Source: Daucus carota subsp. sativus (lineage: Eukaryota; Streptophyta; Magnoliopsida; Apiales; Apiaceae). Taken from it: a stretch of 64,000 bases of DNA. How positions within the stretch are numbered: position 1 is the stretch's first letter; each line of letters begins with the position of its first letter. Below the pieces are notes generated by a model. It did no database searches. It saw only the letters and a program-made list of their open reading frames with translations, and had not been told where the DNA came from. The translations under genes and the position numbers were made by a program. The stretch is taken from positions 28,072,610 to 28,136,609 of the forward strand of contig NC_030382.2 of NCBI RefSeq assembly GCF_001625215.2, written 5' to 3'. Positions 58,241 through 64,000 of this stretch are shown piece by piece.

Positions 58241-60970
58241 GATGGTTTAAACAATGGAGCCTTGAAGAAAATTTGGAAATGGATCAGAAAGGACTGTCAA
58301 AACTTTGTGGAAGATTTTATGGAAAAAGGAATTCTTCCCAAAGGAATTAACTCTTCATTCATCACATTGGTGCCTAAAATCTCAGACCCCAGCAAAATAA
58401 CAGATTTCAGACCAATTAGTCTTATTAATTGCTCCTTCAAAATTCTATCAAAGCTACTTGCTAACAGACTTGAAGGCCTTATGGGAAAGATAATAAGTGA
58501 AAGCTAATCAGGATTCATAAGAGGTAGACAAATCTCAGAGAGCATTCTCATAGCAAATGAGATAGAGCATTCTATGAAAGCTGGAAGGATTAAAGGAGTA
58601 ATACTAAAGTTGGATTTTGAAAAGGCTTTGACTCAGTAGATTGGTCTTTTTTGATCAACACAATGGAAAGCTTGGGGTTTGGAGATAAATGGGTCAATTG
58701 GATTAGAATGCTACTGGAGAATATGAGAGCCTCTGTATTAATCAATGGCTCTCCTACTAAGGAGTTTAGGCCTGGAATCCCTTTTCTTATTCGATATGGT
58801 TGGGGAAGTAGTATTCAGTCTAATGATGGAGAAAGCTAGGCAACTGGGATTGATCAAAGGGGTTAGATTTAACAACAGATCAGTGGAAATTACACACTTG
58901 CAATTTGCAGATGATACCATTATCTTTCTACAACAAGATGAAGGGAGAATCCTCAACTGCAAAAAAATTCTGCAATGTTTTCAACTCACCTCAGGGCTAA
59001 AGATAAATACGCAAAAGAGTTTTATTTATGAAAGAAGAGTGGAGGAAGAAAAAATTTTCAGAATGGGCTTCAATTCTTGAATGCTCTATGGAAGTTTTCC
59101 TTTTTCATACTAGGAGCTCCCATTGGAGCCAATCCAAAATCAATCTCTTTTTGGAAACCTCTTCTACAAAAAATTGACAATAGATTAGCCAGTTGGAAGG
59201 GCAAGTGCTTGAACATGGCTGGAAGATCTACTCTGATTAAGGATACCATAAATGGTATGCCCTCCTATTGGTTTAATCTCTTCAAGATGCCAAAAGGAAT
59301 TACAAATCAAATTGAACTCAGAAGGAGAAGCTTCATCTGGGCAAATAAGAAGTTGCACTTTATCAATTGGGCAAGAATTGTTCTTCCAAAAAAGTATGGT
59401 GGTTTGGGATTGGCCAGGATGGACAGGGAAAATGCAGCTCATCTAGGAAAATGGTGGTGCAAATGGCACTCAGATAGAGGCAAGCAATGGATTGAGGTAA
59501 TTAAAGAAAAATACAATCTCATGCCTCAAGATGATCTTACTAAGTGTCTAAATGCCTCCCACCAGTCAGATGTCATTAAGGAAATCTGCTCTTTAAGCTC
59601 ACAGCCTCATACCTCCTTGCTATTTGCCAAGGAACAATTTCAGTGGAATCTAGGGAAAGAAAACTCAATTCTTTTTTGGGAGGATACATGGATTGATTCT
59701 ATGCCTCTTGATACCAGATGCCCTAGATTATATAGAATCTCCAATCTAAAATTCTGTAGAGTAAAAGATATTATGGAACTGAGAAATGAGATATTGTTGG
59801 AGCCTATCTACTGGAATAGAAATTTAAAAGGATGGGAGTGGGAGCAGGTTAGAGAGCTACAAAACATCCTTGATAATGTCAATTTGGTGGATAGACATGA
59901 TTCTATCATCTGGAAACCAGTTGAAGGGCACTATAGCACTAAAATGTGTCAAGAGTTGGTGGGGTTTAATGATGTTAAAGTCTTAGGCATCTGGAGTACC
60001 ATCTGGAATCTCAAAATCCCTCACAAGATCCAATTATTTCTTTGCAAGCTTGAAAGTGGGAGTCTACCTACAAATGAATTATTGAGCCAAAGATTGGATG
60101 GAAACATATCACAACACTGCTTGAGGTGCAGAGGTGTTATAGAATCTGCCTATCATATTTTCTGGACGAGCCTCGAGGCAAAAAGCATATGGAACATGAT
60201 GTCAAATTGGTGGTCATTGAATCATAATCAGAGAAATCTCATAGGTAATAACCTCAAAAGCACTTTTTCCATTTATAAAGGACAACATGTTTCCATGGTC
60301 TGAAAAATCAGTATGGCTGCTGCACATTGGTCATTATGGCTGAGAAGAAATAATCTAACTTTCAACTCAGTATGGGAATTACTAAGTACCACCACAGACC
60401 TTATCAAGTTCAGAAGCTTTAAGTGGTTAAAGGCAGAACTAAACTTTCCAGAAGAAATCTTCAAAATCTGGCAAGTTAATCCCATGGGGGCCTCACTAAT
60501 ACACAGGAAAAGCTGCTTGATTCAAAATATGACCTGGTGGAATAGTGAGTGTTGTGCTTTTACAGATGGTTCTTGGGAATTTTGTTCTAATAATTCTTGC
60601 CAAGCTGGGATTAGAGGTTTTATTATGGATAGGGATAGTAATCTTTTATTCGTCTTCTCTAGACCCTCAAAGGCCAGCTCACCAAGAGAAGCTGAGAGGG
60701 AGGTCATTATTTATGTTCACAAAGCTTTCGCCTCACAAAGAGTTATTCAGGGTCGTTTATAGATAAACTCGGATTGCCTCTCATTGATAGAATTATTCCA
60801 GAAGCAGAAAGCTGGAATTATGCAGCTAGAAGGCACTGAAAATTGGCTTGAGTTGATTAGAGATGTGAGAATAAACCGAACTATATCTCAAGGGATCATC
60901 TGATTGGAGCTCACAATTTAGCCAAGCAAGGCTGTAAAAGGGTGGATGTACTACATGCATGGTGTTAAAC
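58241..60970 (+). pseudogene. L1-type LINE ORF2 fragment (RT, zf-RVT, RNase H)
   Basis: Non-LTR retrotransposon polyprotein, 5'-truncated: it opens at the DG of the usual PGPDG motif exactly at the arm junction. On + it reads KGINSSFITLVPK, DFRPISLINCSFKILSKLL, RGRQISESILIANE, LDFEKAF, the FADDTIIFL active site (about 58905-58931) and LTSGLKIN. A zf-RVT-like domain (HCLRCRG...HIFW) follows in a 408-codon frame (59077-60303), then an RNase H region (FTDGSWEF, about 60559) to about 60970. Lesions: a stop at about 58505, a 1-nt loss in the EKAFDS block (about 58630), a deletion at the GIPQGDPLSP block (about 58776) and further stops near 60301 and 60760. No clear poly(A) or target duplication was found at its right end. 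Confidence 0.85.
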
Positions 60971-61351
60971 TCCAAAGCCATGCAAAATATCCAAAAAATT
61001 CATTTCAGAAAAGCGGGATTTCTTAACCATCTGATGGACCATTTATTTTGTTTTCTTTAATGGGCTAACTTCACGTCGCTCCGTTTTTCTCACTATAGCA
61101 TATCAATTATCTGAAATTATTATCTTTGGAAAAAATAAACTTCTTGAGCCTACAAATAATGATGGCTTGCAGTTTCCCGAGAATAAGAGGGTTTTATAGC
61201 ACCAATGGGGGAGTTTCTTTCGTTAGAAAGCGTGCATGGGGAAACTAGACAGGCAGGAGTAATAATATTAGAGGCTATTTATCTTGCACCCTTCAGAAGT
61301 TCTTGCACCCTCTCATTTTCTTCTTTCTATCTTCCATTCTTTCTCTTCAGT

Positions 61352-62008
61352 ATGTCTCCAATGTGGTCTCGCCCCATTGCTGGCTTTGTCAAAATCAATG
61401 TTCAAGCAGTTAGCTATAACCGTCATTTGCCTAATGGTAACACTACAGGGGTGGGGGTAGTTATCCGCGATGATAAGGGCTTCATTCTAGCCATAATCTC
61501 AGGAACCCTAGGGCACATCAACACCAGGGCTAATGAACTTTGGGCCATAAAGCTAGGTCTTCAGTTGGCATTCAAAATCGATAAGGATGCGATTAAACTG
61601 GAATCAGAATCGGCTGATGCGTTTAGGGAATGGAATGATTGGAGGTGGTTCACGGACCCAAGGCACACCAGGCTGGTAGAACAGCTTAACCAGAGGATCA
61701 GTGTAGGAGACATCACCCTGAACAAGAGACTGATTGTTCAGAATCAGAATATGCTGGCAAGGTACTTGGCTGAGCATGGGGCTGCCACAAAATTTAGGTC
61801 TGTGAGAATCTACAAACCTTTCGGAAGAGTCAGCAAGCTCTGGCACTTATAGGTCATCGATGATGATGAGTACAAGGCGATGCAACAGCAGGAGATGATG
61901 GTGGATGATCATAGAGAGATGGAAGGGGGTACTGATGCTCAAGCCAGTGCAAACGGAGGATCAGTGGTTGGAGGCGGCGGAGGCCAAGATCCGTTGGGCG
62001 TCGATTAA
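61352..62008 (+). pseudogene. RNase H-like ORF, right copy, longer
   Basis: Starts at an ATG just after a TTTCTCTTCAG acceptor-like site, although the frame is open back to 61205. It shows an RVT_3/RNase H-like fold region: FVKINVQAV, VGVVIRDDKGFILA, ANELWAIKLGLQLAF. The first catalytic Asp, usually KINVDA, is Gln, and the usual DS of the third strand reads LESES, so it should not be a nuclease. The conserved DPRHTRLVEQLNQR extension follows. A deletion of about 34 bp relative to the left copy creates a TAG at 61850-61852; beyond it the frame continues to a Gly-rich QDPLGVD end at 62008. Confidence 0.68.
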
Positions 62009-62370
62009 GGTTCCCCTCTTCGTTTTTCTATCTCTGCATGCTGTTGTTTATCCCCATACTCCTTTGCTGGGCTGGTTTCCTTTTATTTAAGTATTTTATT
62101 AAAATCTATTTTGATCCATTTGCTTCTCTCTGCGTAGAGTACAAACCCTCTGTTGGGTTGTAATTTCAGACTTATTTGTTTTGGTTTGTGTTGATAGAGG
62201 AATTTGGTAATCGACAAAGATGAGGTTCATGGCCGGAATCAAGATCTGTGACGGTGGTTTTGGCCGCCGGAGTGCGTTGTTTGTGTGTTTTAGGGGGTGG
62301 CTGAGATTAGGGTTTTGAGTTGGTCTCACGTGCTCTCAACTCATGATCCCCTAATGTGCCTACGTACCCC

Positions 62371-62381
62371 TATATTTATAG
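62371..62381 (-). promoter_or_regulatory. TATA box of the solo LTR
   Basis: CTATAAATATA on the minus strand about 180 bp from the LTR 3' end, the expected position for the U3/R promoter. Confidence 0.65.
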
Positions 62382-63039
62382 GGGATCAAGCCGTACGTGG
62401 TTCTATTGAACCAAGACTCCTAGTTTGATCAGGACTAGGCCTCTTGGGGATAAGACCAACCCTGAGGTGGTGACTTATCTCATAGACGTCTAACGCCTTC
62501 AGAGTCCTACTCCAGTTAGAATTAAGCCTTGAGGCCAACTACCTCAGACTCCTAGTCCAAGTACATCACGGATACGGTATCATCTCCACTACGAGAGATA
62601 ACACTAACCGCTACTTTTCGTAGCATAGAGGAGACGTCTGTTAGAGCCGTGACCAATTCCTTAAGGTGTAGGGACGCGCCCTTCCTCCTTAGTGAAGGTT
62701 CTCACTAAGAGGTAAGACAAGTAAGGAGCCAAGTTACACGATCGTCTCAATCCCCCAATGAGGGCTAAATCACCAGAATACAGGATTCAGACATATGATC
62801 GGCCTTCGTGTCACTCCTGAGGGCCTTCAACAATCATGATCACCTCAAGCCCCCACACGAGGGTAACTCAGCAGATAGCAGGATTGAGGATTATAGATCA
62901 TGCCCGGATGTAGCCCGGGAACTACCAGAGCCCGTCACTAGTCTTCATGTCCCTCGGAAGGGTAAGTCTTCGTATATCCCCCGGAGAGGTTATCTTGACG
63001 ATTGTACATTCTCCCATAGGAGGAGCCTTCTTACAATAT

Positions 63040-63390
63040 ATTTATATGTGGGCGCGACCCCTGAGGGCGCGCACTTGATCCTCGTTGCCTTGTCCTGCTA
63101 GTCATTCACATGTCACACATGTCCCCGAATCATAAGGCCGCGCCCTCGGGATTGCCCCGAAAAGGGCGCGCCCTCTATTCAAATCACATGGCCAAACCTG
63201 GCCATAACAAGTACACCTCTCATCTGGATGCGCCCCTAAGGGATGTGCCCTATCACATAGGCCGATCCCTTCGAGGGCTACACCCTCTCATAGAGGTCAC
63301 ACCTCCGATGGTCGCGCCCTTCACATAGGCCAAGCCCTCCGAGGGCTACGCCCTCTCATTGAGGTCAAGCCCTTAGAGGGTCGTACCTTT
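63040..63390. repeat. GC-rich repeats in the LTR U3
   Basis: Six or more imperfect copies of a motif built on GGGCGCGCCCTC, CCGAGGGCTACGCCCTCTCAT and GAGGTCAAGCCC, in tandem, in an otherwise AT-rich genome. Several units are near-palindromes. They lie in the U3 region upstream of the LTR TATA box. Confidence 0.8.
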
Positions 63391-64000
63391 TCATATATAC
63401 TCATAGTCAAATTTTGGGCATAACAGTTTGTAAGCGCTTAAGCCGATGAATATTTGTGGATGGTTGGTTTGCTAGGGCAAGGCCCTGATCTTGATGGTTA
63501 TGCTTGCATGCCATCAATTTTTATCTTAATGAATATTATGCTTATATAAAAAATATAAAACTAGAATGGAAGGAACCTAAAGACACATAATGTGCAAAAC
63601 ATGAAAACACAATCACTAAAGCCTTTATTGCAATTCGATTACTGTCATAAATTGATATTAGAATTTATAAGAATTTTCTTATGTCATTCTTTTATTTCAA
63701 ATTCTAATGGTGTGCGCAGCCTTGATTGAACTGAATGGTAAATAGCTACATGCTATTCTAAAGTACTTACAGCGTAAAATTACAATGTGTTCAAGTTATT
63801 TATAAATTGAATCAAGCGATATAACAAAGGCTAACAGAATGATTAAAGAACACATGGTTTCTCTGTATCACATTAAATTCTACAAAATGTATGCATCATA
63901 AATGTATGTCTAGACAAGGATACATGTTAGTTAGAATGAGTTTAGTCGTTTACAAGGCACGTGTCGGTAGATCCTGCAGGTAGAAGTTTACTAGTTGGTT

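Larger units (their letters stand above)
62189..63425 (-). mobile_element. Solo LTR (1,237 bp) inserted in the right arm
   Basis: Ends TGTTGATAGAGG and GGGCATAACA, flanked by a perfect 5-bp duplication GTTTG (62184-62188 and 63426-63430). The uninterrupted left arm shows the empty site. On the minus strand it begins TGTTATGCCCAAAATTTGAC, has a TATA box (CTATAAATATAGGGG) at about 62370-62381, and ends TCTATCAACA, so U3 is on the right and the element points leftward. No internal coding region or second LTR. The U3 part contains many GGGCGCGCCCTC-like repeats. Confidence 0.92.
61476..64000 (+). repeat. Right arm of the large inverted duplication (runs to window edge)
   Basis: Reverse-complement partner of 56931-58240. 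It is longer only because a 1,237-bp solo LTR plus its 5-bp target duplication (62189-63430) is inserted; without them the arm is about 1,283 bp. Small differences include a loss of about 34 bp near 61853 and an extra CATGTGTT-type insertion near 63850. The window stops while the arms still match, so the true outer end is unknown. Confidence 0.88.

Noticed and set aside
59252..59446. Short alternate-frame ORFs within the LINE fragment
   Set aside because: Shadows of the 408-codon LINE frame.
63110..63328. 72-codon and 97-codon ORFs near 62.8-63.3 kb
   Set aside because: They lie in the GC-rich repeat array of the solo LTR U3 and have no domain.

Overview
The window is nuclear DNA from a flowering plant, almost certainly a eudicot. 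It is AT-rich, its genes have many introns, and every recognisable protein is a plant family: BRAHMA, plant ferric reductases, F-box/DUF295, NAC, LEA14. The space between genes is full of transposons inserted into one another. I cannot name the species from sequence alone.

Host genes, left to right. A complete BRM chromatin-remodelling ATPase gene lies at 2109-13639 (+, 14 exons, 2,214 codons). A tRNA-Val(AAC) is at 19702-19775 (-). Two intact tandem ferric reduction oxidase genes occupy 27642-31798 and 32536-36142 (both -, 8 exons each). A single-exon F-box/DUF295 gene is at 37471-38610 (-). A prolyl-aminopeptidase-like hydrolase is at 46913-52299 (+, 10 exons), followed by a LEA14-type gene at 52973-53541 (+), which converges on a NAC transcription factor at 53884-55374 (-). 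Exon joins were checked by reading frame: each assembled coding sequence is a whole number of codons.

Transposon regions. 14.3-17.7 kb is a set of nested elements: a dead RTE-type LINE split by a 2.0-kb hAT-like element, which itself holds a Stowaway MITE and a 1.1-kb poly(A) retroposon. 19.9-27.0 kb holds another hAT-like element, a retroposon, MITEs, a LINE tail and a 2.28-kb solo LTR. 39.9-46.1 kb holds hAT and Tourist-like MITEs, a two-gene PIF/Harbinger element carrying a nested hAT MITE, and a second copy of the retroposon seen at 21.5 kb. 56.9-64.0 kb is a large inverted duplication around a LINE reverse-transcriptase fragment; a 1.24-kb solo LTR interrupts its right arm, which runs to or past the window edge.

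The host genes do not form a pathway, except that the two FRO genes are a tandem duplicate pair for iron or copper reduction at a membrane. The most unusual material is the retroposon family with no ORF found in two full copies with target duplications, the inverted duplication with its RNase H-like ORF lacking catalytic acids, and two introns with GC donors in conserved genes. I saw no CRISPR, operon or defence-type system.
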